A stretch of 64,000 bases of DNA from Platycnemis pennipes. Lineage: Eukaryota; Arthropoda; Insecta; Odonata; Platycnemididae. Made by a program: the position numbers and the translations under genes. The notes beneath the pieces are model-generated. The model made no database searches, was not told the origin of the DNA, and worked only from the letters and a program-made list of their open reading frames with translations. Shown here in pieces: positions 1-9,622 of this stretch (its first letter is position 1; every line of letters begins with the position of its first letter). The stretch lies in the NCBI GenBank assembly GCA_933228895.1, contig OW121855.1, forward strand, positions 44,716,698 to 44,780,697, given 5' to 3'.

Positions 1-944
1 ATCTCGAAATGGAAACGTCGCCAAAAATACTTCAGAAGTGATACCAAAAAAGAATGACATGAAAAATAAAACTTGTGTGAGTGTGAGACGCAGGAACTAT
101 AATTTACAATTAGTCAAGGCGCCAAATTTTTGCGTCCCAGGCGGTCCCTTTTTTCTGTCTTCTCAGCCAACCGCAGCGGATGTTGATGCCGACGAAATGG
201 AGCCGGTCCCAGTGACAATGAGTCGGAGCAAACCCGAAAATAAAAAAATGAACAACATAAGTGGTGGAGGGAGTGTATAACGTAGCTGACCGCGGACCAT
301 GTAGTGGGAAGAGGAATGGTGACACTGAAATTCAAGTTTAGCGTTTTTTCAGATGTTTCCGCAGCGGTTCTCCCCAATTTTTTAGGGCCTGGAAGGGCCC
401 AGTGACTCCTCTACGCATGTACAATAAGATAGACGTCGCTTTTTCCGCCTGGTGCACACCTTTATGGTGGTCTGCAATGTATCACGTAAATGTATATGAA
501 AAGTGAATAAGATAGTGATCATGCAAATAGCCTATTATGCAAATTTTCTGAGAGCAAACTTCTACATTTTCTTAATTAAGTAAGTTTCTCATTTGCATCA
601 ACTATTTTTTTATCAAAACTATAATAGTATATGAATTATGTATTCCACTGACGAAAGTATTACTTTTTTATTGCGGACAAAATTATTTGTAATACGGAAT
701 TTTAGGAAGAAAGAATCTATTTATTTTTATAAACATGCAGAATTCCTATTGGCATGCTATTACGTATCTCCTAAAGGCTGCAGTGCAGTAATGACATACA
801 ATACTGACAAAAGTGTTTTATTACGAAGCCACTTTTTTCCAAAGGTCCATTATTTTTAAGAAGGTGATGATTTGTGCAAGACTTTTACGATATTTTTGCA
901 GCTTACTATATAATTATTTCTGTTACGTTATCTTGAGCCACAAA
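1..944. other. Unassigned AT-rich DNA
   Basis: No convincing gene, RNA or repeat is seen. The short open frames near 38-377 overlap on both strands and show no recognisable domain. Three octamer motifs lie within it and are listed separately. Confidence 0.5.
521..598. promoter_or_regulatory. Cluster of three octamer (POU-type) motifs
   Basis: ATGCAAAT occurs perfectly at 521-528 and 537-544, and its reverse complement ATTTGCAT at 591-598. This octamer is the classical POU-homeodomain (Oct) recognition site. Three exact copies in 78 bases is suggestive, but the region is AT-rich and no target gene is visible, so a regulatory role is only inferred. Confidence 0.2.
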
Positions 945-1110
945 CTCTCATCTACAAATATATCTAAGCAATACCCTACAAGCCACCGCGAGGGGGTGTG
1001 TGGCTTGGATCACCAAACATGCACTATTGACATGCAACTAAGCTGCTACATGGAAACATGATACATAATAGGGTCGCATGAAGCTAGATGGTTAGTATCT
1101 GCATGGTCTC
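945..1110 (-). mobile_element. LINE-A 3' tail (solo, old)
   Basis: On the minus strand this reads as the LINE-A 3' UTR ending in the stem-loop. The plus strand shows ATACCCTACAAGCCACCGCG, then a diverged GGGTGTGTGG, a CACCAAACATGCACTA block and the motif with ATGCAACTAAGC. The GATGTA tail has decayed. No RT sequence remains. Confidence 0.7.
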
Positions 1111-1855
1111 TGTATGTGTTTGGCACGATATGTGAAGGTGCGCCAGAATTCCATGAAAGTTAAATCTATAAAGTAACCGAAAAGCCATAGCATGGGTGGG
1201 TGGCGGGATGACTCCACACCAGACATGTTCTATCAAAGAGAAATCGTAAGAGGAAGTCCACCGATACGATTTGCAAAATCCTAGGCACCACAAAAAAACC
1301 TGTCGTGGATCTGAGCTTGTACTATATTATGTTTTCACTACTCTAGTGATACGGAAATATCAATCTAGGATTGTAGAATTCGATACCACCTCTCGAAGCA
1401 CAACTAAGTACATATTTTCAAAAACAGTAAAAACGAGAATTTCCAGCCTAAATGCATTAACAACTAAATTGCAATTAGAAAAATTGAAATTAAAGTTTAA
1501 CAGTTAATATGAATGCGACGAAAGAGATTAGTATGCAGTGCCCTAGTGATATCATCCATATCGACTACAAATTGATACATCTCCTACTATTACCTCTTTG
1601 GAGAAGAATTTTTGACCGTAACATATAATCCATAACCCTTAATTGCACATACTACTACAAAAAGGAATAACCTATGCTCGCCAATATTTACTAGTTGCCA
1701 AACTTTATGTTTTCCAAATTTCTCTGAGTTTTACATATTTTTAATCAATAACATCTATTCTTGCCATGCATTTATCACGATTCCCTACTAACCGGCGTGA
1801 TTACAGTTTATTTTTCAGAAGTATAATTATTTAAAAGAATATTCTATTACAACAC
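1111..1855. other. Unassigned DNA
   Basis: AT-rich sequence with only short uninformative open frames. No repeat family from this window is recognised here. Confidence 0.5.
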
Positions 1856-1975
1856 CTACATAATACCCTGCAGTTCACCATTTAGATTTGTGGCAGGGGG
1901 TGAATTCACGCCAATAATACATTACATATCATGCATAAAAAGGATAAGTTACCAGATTACTAACCAGGTGAATGA
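1856..1975 (-). mobile_element. LINE-A 3' tail, second subfamily (solo)
   Basis: The plus strand reads CTACATAATACCCTGCAG, then GTGGCAGGGGGTGAATTCAC and TACATATCATGCATAAAAAG. This is the minus-strand 3' UTR of the LINE-A subfamily also seen at 21201 and 37304. It is 5'-truncated within the 3' UTR. Confidence 0.75.
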
Positions 1976-2154
1976 CTGCAAAAGCTACCATGGCCCAGAC
2001 ATCGACACTGAAGATAAATTAGTGTTGATGAAATTCCATCTTAAATTCAAGAAATTGAAGAAAACAGAGAAAGGCATATGGCAAATAGAAAAACGTCATT
2101 AGTGAAAATATTGTACTGGAATTTAGTTAAATGATTAAGTCCATATATCAACCT

Positions 2155-2655
2155 GCATCTTAATCTACATAACATCCTCCAAGCCAACGTAAAGTTGTGT
2201 AGGGGTGAATTCACACCAAACATGCATCACATATAATGCATAAAAATGATTAGTTATTATATTCTAGTCTAAACTTCACCATTTGAAAAAGATAAAAATA
2301 GCAAAGCAAGCAAGCTGTTACTTTGGTTAGCTTAATGTCCTTATGCCATTATGCAACAACCTACTTAGTATGCCATCCACTGAAACGCTTGTATTTACAC
2401 TATTGGATATATATAAAGCTAGTAATATAGTTCTTGTCCGAGGAAATAAGGACATTTTGACTGACCAATCGGTAATCAATTTCTCCAATTTTACGACTGT
2501 GGTACAGTCTACCATAAATAATATTTTTAACGTTTTCAGTGAAAATGATAGGACTGCATATCTACGGTCTGATAAAGATTCCCATTTTAGTACATTTAAT
2601 AGACTGGTTATGCTAATATACTTATCATACCACTACTATAAAAATCATAATATAA
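2155..2655 (-). pseudogene. LINE-A reverse transcriptase C-terminus, decayed (second subfamily)
   Basis: On the minus strand this is a 5'-truncated, heavily mutated copy. The 3' end (2155-2260) keeps the TACAT-AACATCCTCCAAGCC tail and the ATGCATAAAAA block. The upstream part (2340-2655) aligns by eye with the RT C-terminal region of the copies at 21201 and 37304: the blocks corresponding to SDRRLKF, YGRLDHN and REIDCRTDRFKMSFFP can be followed, with frameshifts and substitutions. No intact reading frame survives on the coding strand; the open frame on the opposite strand (2343-2741) is a shadow. It appears to be an old dead copy. Confidence 0.75.
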
Positions 2656-2660
2656 AATGT

Positions 2661-2715
2661 GAGACATTTATCTACACTATAACCTGCAAACCATGGCAAG
2701 GGTTTGTTTGTGTGT
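2661..2715 (-). mobile_element. Possible degenerate LINE-A tail
   Basis: The plus strand TATCTACACTATAACCTGCAAACCATGGCAAGGG resembles the usual TCTACACGATACCCTGCAAGCCACC end in decayed form. It sits directly next to the copy at 2155-2655. The match is weak. Confidence 0.35.
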
Positions 2716-3492
2716 TTAGGCACACTTATAAATCGCATTGATATACACGAATTGAGAACCCTACAATTAGGCGTAGTTCCCTGGGAATTCCCAAGTGTAC
2801 TCGTATCAGATTTTTTTCGAGGGGTCCCACAGATTTCTTCATGCACGTGAAGCATTTGCCATTCCGAATGCCCAGCTCTTTTCTTTTTTAACTCAATTTC
2901 GAGGTTCGAATCCGCTGATCGCACGTCATCAAATCCATCACCTCTCAACTCCACTCTCCTCCGCCGGTTAATGCAGGATGAAGCACATTTTCACACAAGG
3001 ATAAGCGCCCACAGTTGCTTTGTTCCGTACCAGTGCATCTGAATCGAAAAGGATTCCATCCTCCAACTCCAACGGGCTTGCTTCTCCCGGAAATAAAGCC
3101 GTTCCTGTGGTCGAAATTCGGACCATGACGCCAAGGGAGACAATACGAGAATGGGAGTCCAGGGAAAGGATTTGCCGATTGTTGTACGGCCTCTACGGGA
3201 ACACGAAATGAAAAAAGTATAGAGAGGCCACTGGGATTGAAAGCTCACTGTCGAATTTGATTTGGATTTTTTCATCATGATCATGCTTTTGAGCCTTTGA
3301 CTCCGTGAAACTTGCATTTTTTTCAATTGGAAATTTCCGAGAACTCGACCGGAACCCTGAAGAGTATCGAGGTCTTCTGGACTGATTGGAAAATCGTGGT
3401 AAATTCACGATAATTTACGATGCACACCCTCATATTACACATTACGTTTACGGATTCGCATTACATAGATGACAGTTTTAAAGCAGCGTAAT
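2716..3492. other. Unassigned DNA, moderately GC-rich around 2880-3220
   Basis: A stretch of higher GC with overlapping short frames on both strands (for example 3020-3211 plus and 2991-3326 minus). Neither shows a recognisable domain. A GGTTCGAATCC motif near 2901 resembles a pol III box B, but no box A partner is evident. Confidence 0.4.
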
Positions 3493-3826
3493 CTGAATCC
3501 ATTGTTTGTTGGTTGGTTATTTAGGGGAGGCGACCGACAGCTGAGGTCATTTGCGCCATATAGGATAGGTGGGTAATTGGGTAATGGTAGGAATTTTTAG
3601 GGAACGGAGGAAGGGTGGAGAGAAACCCGGCGTCGGCACTAGCCTACTCTTAACGAAAGGCGCCAAGGGGACCACGGCTTAACGTCCCATCCGAAGGACG
3701 GAGTACTGTACTTGAAATTCCCTCCACTAGGCACTCCAGTGGCGAATTTTTCCACTGAAAAATTCGCCACTGCCGGGAATCGAACCCGGGCCCTCGGGAT
3801 GGGAGGCCAGTACTGAATCCATTGTT
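3493..3826 (-). mobile_element. SINE-1 copy with 14-bp target-site duplication
   Basis: A tRNA-derived SINE in minus orientation at 3507-3812, flanked by the perfect 14-bp repeat CTGAATCCATTGTT at 3493-3506 and 3813-3826. On the minus strand the start carries a tRNA-like box B (GGGTTCGATTCCCGG, near 3777-3793); the box A part is missing, so the copy is slightly 5'-truncated. The body contains TCCGTCGG-type and GGCGCCTTTCGTTAAGAGTA blocks shared with copies at 4868, 51021, 32813 and 62487, and it ends in a CCAACC-type tail. Confidence 0.85.
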
Positions 3827-4011
3827 CTATCATACGTTATCATCATGTTTTATGTTTCAAACTTCTTAGGAAAACTTTAAACCACGCCTCTATTATCATG
3901 AACATAGGAAGGGCCGTATATTTGCCCTCTCCCTCGCTAAAAACGTTTCATAGCATAATTACCTACATTACAATCATTTCTATGAAGCCTACGAATAAAA
4001 TACCCTATAGT

Positions 4012-4140
4012 TGACCCTATAGTTGCTGAGACCACATAGTTGCTTGTTTGCATGTCGGTAGTGCATGCTTCGTGATCTTCTCCCCCTGCCACACACACTC
4101 ACGGTGGCTTGCAGGGTATCGTGTAGATGTAGATGTAGAT
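4012..4140 (+). mobile_element. LINE-A 3' tail (solo)
   Basis: It contains ACCCTATAGTTGC, TTGCATGTCGGTAGTGCATG, CTTCTCCCCCTGCCACACAC and GGTGGCTTGCAGGGTATCGT, followed by a GTAGAT microsatellite. It is a 5'-truncated insertion that kept only the 3' UTR, stem-loop and tail. Confidence 0.85.
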
Positions 4141-4867
4141 AGAAAACCATAATTTCACCTAGGAGTAAATTGGTATTTAAAAGAAAACTTCAAGATAGGG
4201 CTCGTAGAAAACGACACATAAGAAATCTTTAGAGACAAGCACACACACGCAATATACAAAACTTCAATCCCATCCAGCCAACTGGGTATTAGGAATTTAC
4301 TCCACACGGCACTAACAAGAGGAGTGGCATTCCATTGTAAAATTTGTGCTATCACATGGATTTCCAAAGCCTCCGAGTTGAAAATTAAAAAGCCACCACA
4401 CCAACCTAATCACCAATACACGTTTGACATAGACAACAAAATAAATATCACATTAACTGACAAATCCCTTGTTTTATTTACCTTTAACATGATTTATTTT
4501 AAAATGAACTCATTGGCCCCTTAAGATACATATTAACGAGTATTTGTTGAATATGAAAATGACTTTCCATTTCCTGAGCCCAGAGCTTGGGAAAGCTGGT
4601 TTATCCCAAGCTCTAGGAACAGCTATCCATCAATCTTATGCTTGTCGATTAATTGCAATTACATTTTGCACATTGGCGCCATCCATAACGCTGAATGAAA
4701 AAAATAATGAAGATACGTTCCCATTCCCGTCTAATTGCTCTCTATGTGATTTATTAAACACGAAAATATGAACCCGATGAAGCTACAAAAAAGAAGAAGA
4801 TTTGATTTTTCAACTCAAGATCTTTCCCTTGATTTCAAGTCTTCTGATAAGCTGACGCAATGGGATC
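4141..4867. other. Unassigned DNA
   Basis: Nothing recognised. The open frames at 4324-4524 and 4544-4771 lack any known domain. Confidence 0.5.
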
Positions 4868-5590
4868 ACGGGTTGGTGTAGCGGCTAGTGTATTGGCTTC
4901 CCACCCATAGGGCCTGGGTTTCAATGCCGGCTGTGGATGAGATTTTTCATTGGGCATATCTATTTCCAGTGGAGTGCTATGTGGAGAGCACTTCAAGATC
5001 AGTTATCTGTCCGTCAAATGGGACGTTAAAATGCAGACCTCTTGGTGCCATTCGTTAAGATCAGGCTGATACCGACACCGGATTTCTCCCCATCCTTTCT
5101 CCATCCCCAGAATTTTTTCTACCTCTAGATGAATTCAGCAGCAGCAGATGACTCCGATAGGGTTTTTCTCATGTATTTCGCAATCCTTGAATCCCTACCC
5201 CTGCCCAATTCATCATCATCATGGGTCAAAATTCCTATGATTGGTTTAACGCAGTCCTCCACTCGATTCTTCTATCGACCAACCTCTTCATACCAACGTA
5301 GTTCCTCTCTTTCACGTCCTTTACGACCTGTTCTATATAACTCATACGAGGCCTGCCTTTTCCATTCTTCCCGTTCACTTTTCCTTCGACGATTGTCTTC
5401 ATCAGGCCATCGTGTCTTAAGATATGGCCAATAAGGTTGTCCCGACTTCTTCATTTGCCACTCGGTTGATCCATTTTATCTTCATCATTCTTCGGTAGCA
5501 CCATATTTCAAATGCTTCCACCCTCTACCCAATTACCCACCTGATTTGCGCAAATGTCCTAAGCTGTCGGTCACCTTCTCCGAATAACTA
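4868..5590 (+). mobile_element. SINE-1 copy interrupted by a LINE-B insertion
   Basis: The first part (4868-5127) begins with a tRNA-like head: box A TGGTGTAGCGGCTAG and box B GGGTTTCAATGCC. The SINE-1 body follows with the CGTCAAATGGGACG, CCATTCGTTAAGATCAGG and CTCCATCCCCAGAATTTTTT blocks. The family sequence resumes at 5522-5590 (ACCCAATTACCCACCTGATT, CTAAGCTGTCGGTCACC). The gap is filled by the minus-strand LINE-B piece at 5128-5521, bounded by CCTCTA at 5122-5127 and 5522-5527. Confidence 0.75.
5128..5521 (-). mobile_element. LINE-B 3' fragment inserted into SINE-1
   Basis: The minus strand from about 5521 to 5210 encodes a decayed C-terminal tail of the LINE-B reverse transcriptase, recognisable by comparison with 61756-62240 (the GHILRHD, EGKVNGR and KGRPR blocks, here changed). 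It ends in the ATGATGATG repeat. A further 80 bases (5128-5209) lie between that repeat and the 6-bp TSD CCTCTA and are not seen in the other LINE-B copies. They could be a 3' transduction or a separate insertion. Confidence 0.75.
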
Positions 5591-5879
5591 CTACAACTCT
5601 AGGGTACATATTTCTGGAACGTGCAAAGGCTCTCATCTCGATTATTTCATATTTTGTGGCGACATATCAACATATAACCTGAATTTAAAATCTCTACGTT
5701 CAACTTTCCATTATTTGAATTACTACTTTAATGCGATATTACAGATCAAATTTACATCCGAATCAACGGCGGCATCCACCTAAATTTTGACCAGTGATTA
5801 ATTGGATTCGGAAATAAGGTGGCCGTACATGCAGTCCAACGTCTCATTCAGTATCCTCATCAAGATAAGTGAAATACCT

Positions 5880-6820
5880 CCCATAGGCGAAATACTGGGG
5901 AGGGTGAGGAAGTTGCATTGACGTGGAGCGATATTTACGATCGGCTACCATTTCGGGATGTGAGGACCAAGCCGAAGAAAAGGGAGGTGTCAGAAGGACA
6001 GAAAAAGGGTAAATAAGAGAGAGGGGGGGAGGGAGAGGCGCATAGGCAAGATAAGATCGTCTCAGCGGGGAATATGGGAAAGCAACACCCGTGAGGAACT
6101 CGGTGGGGCGCTGCATGGCGTAGAGTGGGTGGAGGGGATAAAGACTGGGCCCCGATCGCCGCTCAAACAATCGTTGAGGCACCGAGGAAAAACAAAAAAG
6201 AGCTATATCCGCGCGCGGTTAGGAGAAAAAGGCGGGAGGGGGGAGGGAGAAAACATAAAGGAATTCTACGAAGGACGGCCAGAGAAGGGAAGATCCTCGC
6301 ACTCCCGCTGGACTCGTGGCTCCAAGTCCAAATACTGCTGGGCGAGGGAGTAGAGGCGTCCAGAGTCGGACGGCGTCCACTTAGCACCCCGCGGAGGGTT
6401 TTCGAAGTATCGCGTCCTCGTGGAAGGCTTCTAAGGGCCGAGGCGGAGATTAGACACGAGTCGGTGAGGACTTGAGGTGGTCAGAGGACTCCGAGAGCGC
6501 AAGGCAGGGAGTCGACGGGAAAAGGGAAGAAACGATTCTTTTGTCAGCGGAAGTGTTCAGGGGAGGAGGAGGAATAGACCATGGAAGAGGAGTAACCGCT
6601 CTCGTCCCTCACTTTCCCACTCGCGAGGATACGGCGGATTAGCCAAAAGGCAGGCAGGGGTACCCCTTGCAGGGCCGGACAAAGGAGGATGCCCTCCAGG
6701 GTCTCTCCGACCGGGTAAAGAAAGAGTAGTGGCGAACGAAGTGTTTCAGGAACTGGAGGCTTTTTTTTTGTCACAACATTTTCGCACGGAGCCAAATGGT
6801 GGTGGGTGGACTTTTTAAAA
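5880..6820. other. GC- and purine-rich island
   Basis: From roughly 5880 to 6800 the plus strand is strongly G+A rich (GAGAGAGGGGGGGAGGGAG, GGGAGGGGGGAGGGAG and similar), with many CG dinucleotides. Overlapping open frames on both strands (5844-6182 minus, 6125-6475 plus, 6163-6387 minus, 6477-6818 plus) are compositionally biased and match no family I know. It may be a CpG island, an unrecognised exon or simply low-complexity DNA. Confidence 0.4.
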
Positions 6821-8399
6821 AGTAGTCAGTTTAATAAGAGCCGGAAGCTCCTTTGCTTCCCACTCATTGTCTTTTTTCCTATTTTTCCCAGTATTTCTGA
6901 GAAGAATTTTGATGGGTGCATGACTCTTGGCGGTTGTAAAACGACTTCAGCCCCCACGCCACGTTGTGTTCACATGAGAGTCAATGTGATTACTATAACT
7001 CTAGACGGGATGGCTTAAATCACTTTTGACAAAACATTCATTCAATTTTTTCCCACATGTCTGAGGCCAAAAGAGGCAAATACTCGTTCGCTTATGGCAC
7101 CTGGAATATAAATACTTTTGGGCCAGAAATATCTCAGAAATGAAAAAGGAGCTTTAATTCCAAATGCAATCGAAAAAATAACAATCTATATTTTAGAGAA
7201 AAGGAGGAAAATATGCAACATCAGATATTGTCTGAAATGTTATTTCATGGCTACGAATAAAGGCGGGCTGAAGGAATAAATTCGGGGCTGAACGTGTTGT
7301 TACATAAGACACTTTAGAAAATTTTATCAGCACCACCATCAGCACTACGCGGCTAACAAGAAGCTGAAGAAGGCATTCCTACCGATCCTTCGTGCGATAA
7401 GCTCGCGCAACGACGCCAGGAAAGTAAAATTATCTACTCCACGAATTCACATATTCGGAGAAACAAGTCAACTCAGGCAAGGAAAAAAATTACAGGATCA
7501 CAAAAGTGTCGCGAAGCAAACCATGCTCTTAAATGGCTATAGGGAATAAAAATCAAAATTGGGCTTAGAAAAAAAAACTAGCTTTCTCCCTTCAACATGT
7601 TGTAAAAATGCTGACGATGAATAAAAACTTGAAGGGAGAGCTCACCCAGCACCAAGCCGAAAGACGTATCTTATAATACTCTACAGATGTCGCGGTATAT
7701 ACAATCAGAATCTTAAACAGCCAGAAAGTGCTGCTCATAATTCATCTACTTCAAAACAGCGTCAATCATCCCTTGAATTTATATATACAGAAAGAGATCT
7801 TGCCCGATTTATACAAAGATATTCATGAAGTTAAGGCCCATACACAACACACATGTTAGCATCACATTAATGCTATATTATCTCGGAGCGGATTTATCAA
7901 ATGCTAATAAGGCTAATAATAAACTTTTCCTTGCTGGCACCCCTGGGTGGGGAAAACTGGAGGGAGAGACCCAAGTTGGCGAGGTGGCTCTTCACGCAGA
8001 AACGGCTAATATCGAGTGTTGGTTCTTCGCAGTCAATCGATTTGCAGTCCCACATTTCATGTGATCCCATAATTTTCACGGCTCAGAGAAATATCCTTCC
8101 CAGGCTCCTTAATCCTAGGAACGATATTTTTCAGGAGCAGTATTAATAGTGAAATATAAAAAATGATCATTAGGTATTTACTAGTGATTCATTTCCGAAA
8201 AAGGCAATCACATGCTATACTCATTGGATTTAAAGCAAATAATGTCTAACAAAATGTGGGGATGCAGACAACCTGTTATTTTGTTCAGTCAACTGTAAAA
8301 CTCAATCCGGAGATTAGCCAGGTATGTGGGGGTATAATCATCAAATACTACCGAAAAATGTTCCCTTTTCCTTCCGAGGTAATTCAGAATAATTTGGTA
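6821..8399. other. Unassigned DNA
   Basis: AT-rich sequence without a recognisable gene or repeat. The overlapping short frames at 7825-8146 show no domain. Confidence 0.5.
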
Positions 8400-8512
8400 T
8401 CTAAAAAGAAACCCAGATTGGTTTTTGCTAGAAATATTCAAAGACCACTCCTGGGATTCGAAGCCTGTACCTACGGTCAGAAGCCCATCACTCTGCCCAA
8501 CAGGCTACCTAA
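8400..8512 (-). mobile_element. tRNA-derived SINE head (third type)
   Basis: The minus strand reads AGGTAGCCTGTTGGGCAGAG (box A-like) and then AGGCTTCGAATCCCAGG (box B-like) at the usual tRNA spacing. The body continues to about 8400. It abuts the LINE-A tail that starts at 8513. The CCA end and full cloverleaf expected of a real tRNA gene are not seen. Confidence 0.55.
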
Positions 8513-8612
8513 TCTACATCTACGACTACATAATACCCTGCAAGCCACCATAAAGGTATGTGGCAGGGGTTGAATATGCACCAAACATGCATTACATATC
8601 ATGCATAACTAA
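8513..8612 (-). mobile_element. LINE-A 3' tail, second subfamily (solo)
   Basis: The plus strand shows TCTACATCTACGACTACATA, then ATACCCTGCAAGCCACCATA and CATTACATATCATGCATAAC. This is the minus-strand tail with its microsatellite, truncated just upstream of the ATGCATAA block. Confidence 0.8.
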
Positions 8613-9559
8613 TCTAATACGCAATTGGGCTAATGAAGTCAAATTTGAGAAACAAGTTTCCAATGGGAAATTTCAGCCTCAGACACTGCATACATTTTAC
8701 ATTTTTTTGTCGATTCAAGGCAGCTTTGATGAGAGGAAATAGATAAATATGTGAAATATATAACAGACGCCAAATGTCTTTCCTCCACAATCGACAACGA
8801 ATGGTCACAAAAGGTAATTTTGACTGTAAGGAGGAAAACTAGCCGATCACTGGAAGCAGATTGACCCAAGGCATCAGAGTTTTGAAATAAGAAATGAAAG
8901 AACCCGTTAGGTCAAGGAATGGTCGCAAAACTGAGAATGGAAGCGTGCCTCCATTTACCAGAGTGCGACGACCCTATCAATCTTGCACATAAACGTTCCA
9001 AATACGAAACGGCCTGCAGAAATAACCACTCGAGTCAATGACCACTGGAGTTATTTCCGATCTAGAACTAGTTCACCAAAGGGTTAATGGTCAAGTACAC
9101 GCACCCAAAATAAATCTGCGGCAGCTGTGCATGAGTCTTGAGTGTTAGAAAGGAAACCATGCCAATTCGTTATACAGAAAGTATAGCTACTTGGGAAGTT
9201 AAGCGATGCATTTCATTGACATCTACCAAGTACCCTGTAAGTTATGACGGATATGCAAAACAGATGAATCATCACTAGGCACATACAATATGGTTTCCGG
9301 TTTCCTACACGAGCACGAATCAATTTTAGAGTTTTGAACATAGTTTCGATAAAAACTAAACGAGCTATAATTGTATTTCCAGTCCTCGGAGGCAACTCTT
9401 TTCCATGTTTGCCGAAAGCTTAGCCAAAATATCCAATATCGTGCTCATTTAAACAATACAAAGAGATATTATTTGGCACTTAATTATTTTTTCTATTTAT
9501 GAATGAAAATTTTTGTAAGTAAACAGTTTTGTAGGCAAAATTACTATGCAGATATTAAT
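8613..9559. other. Unassigned DNA with one possible degenerate LINE-A tail
   Basis: No gene is seen. At 9220-9285 the plus strand (CATCTACCAAGTACCCTGTAAG ... CACTAGGCACATACAATATG) faintly resembles an inverted LINE-A tail. The rest is unrecognised. Confidence 0.4.
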
Positions 9560-9609
9560 CATCAAGCTACGTTTGACCCTATTATCTAACATTCTTCCAT
9601 ATAGTACCC

Positions 9610-9616
9610 TAGTTGT
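9610..9616 (+). repeat. Left TSD of LINE-A copy A2
   Basis: TAGTTGT here matches 14447-14453 at the other end of A2. Removing one copy and the intervening block restores a plausible LINE-A tail. Confidence 0.65.
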
Positions 9617-9622
9617 TGCAAG

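Noticed and set aside
4012..4140. CRISPR-like or satellite arrays from the recurring GTAGAT/CTACAT repeats
   Set aside because: The repeats are short microsatellites at LINE-A 3' ends, always next to the same stem-loop; there are no spacers and no array.
6125..6818. Protein-coding genes in the purine-rich island
   Set aside because: The translations are biased in composition on both strands and resemble no known family; open frames are expected in such GC-rich sequence.
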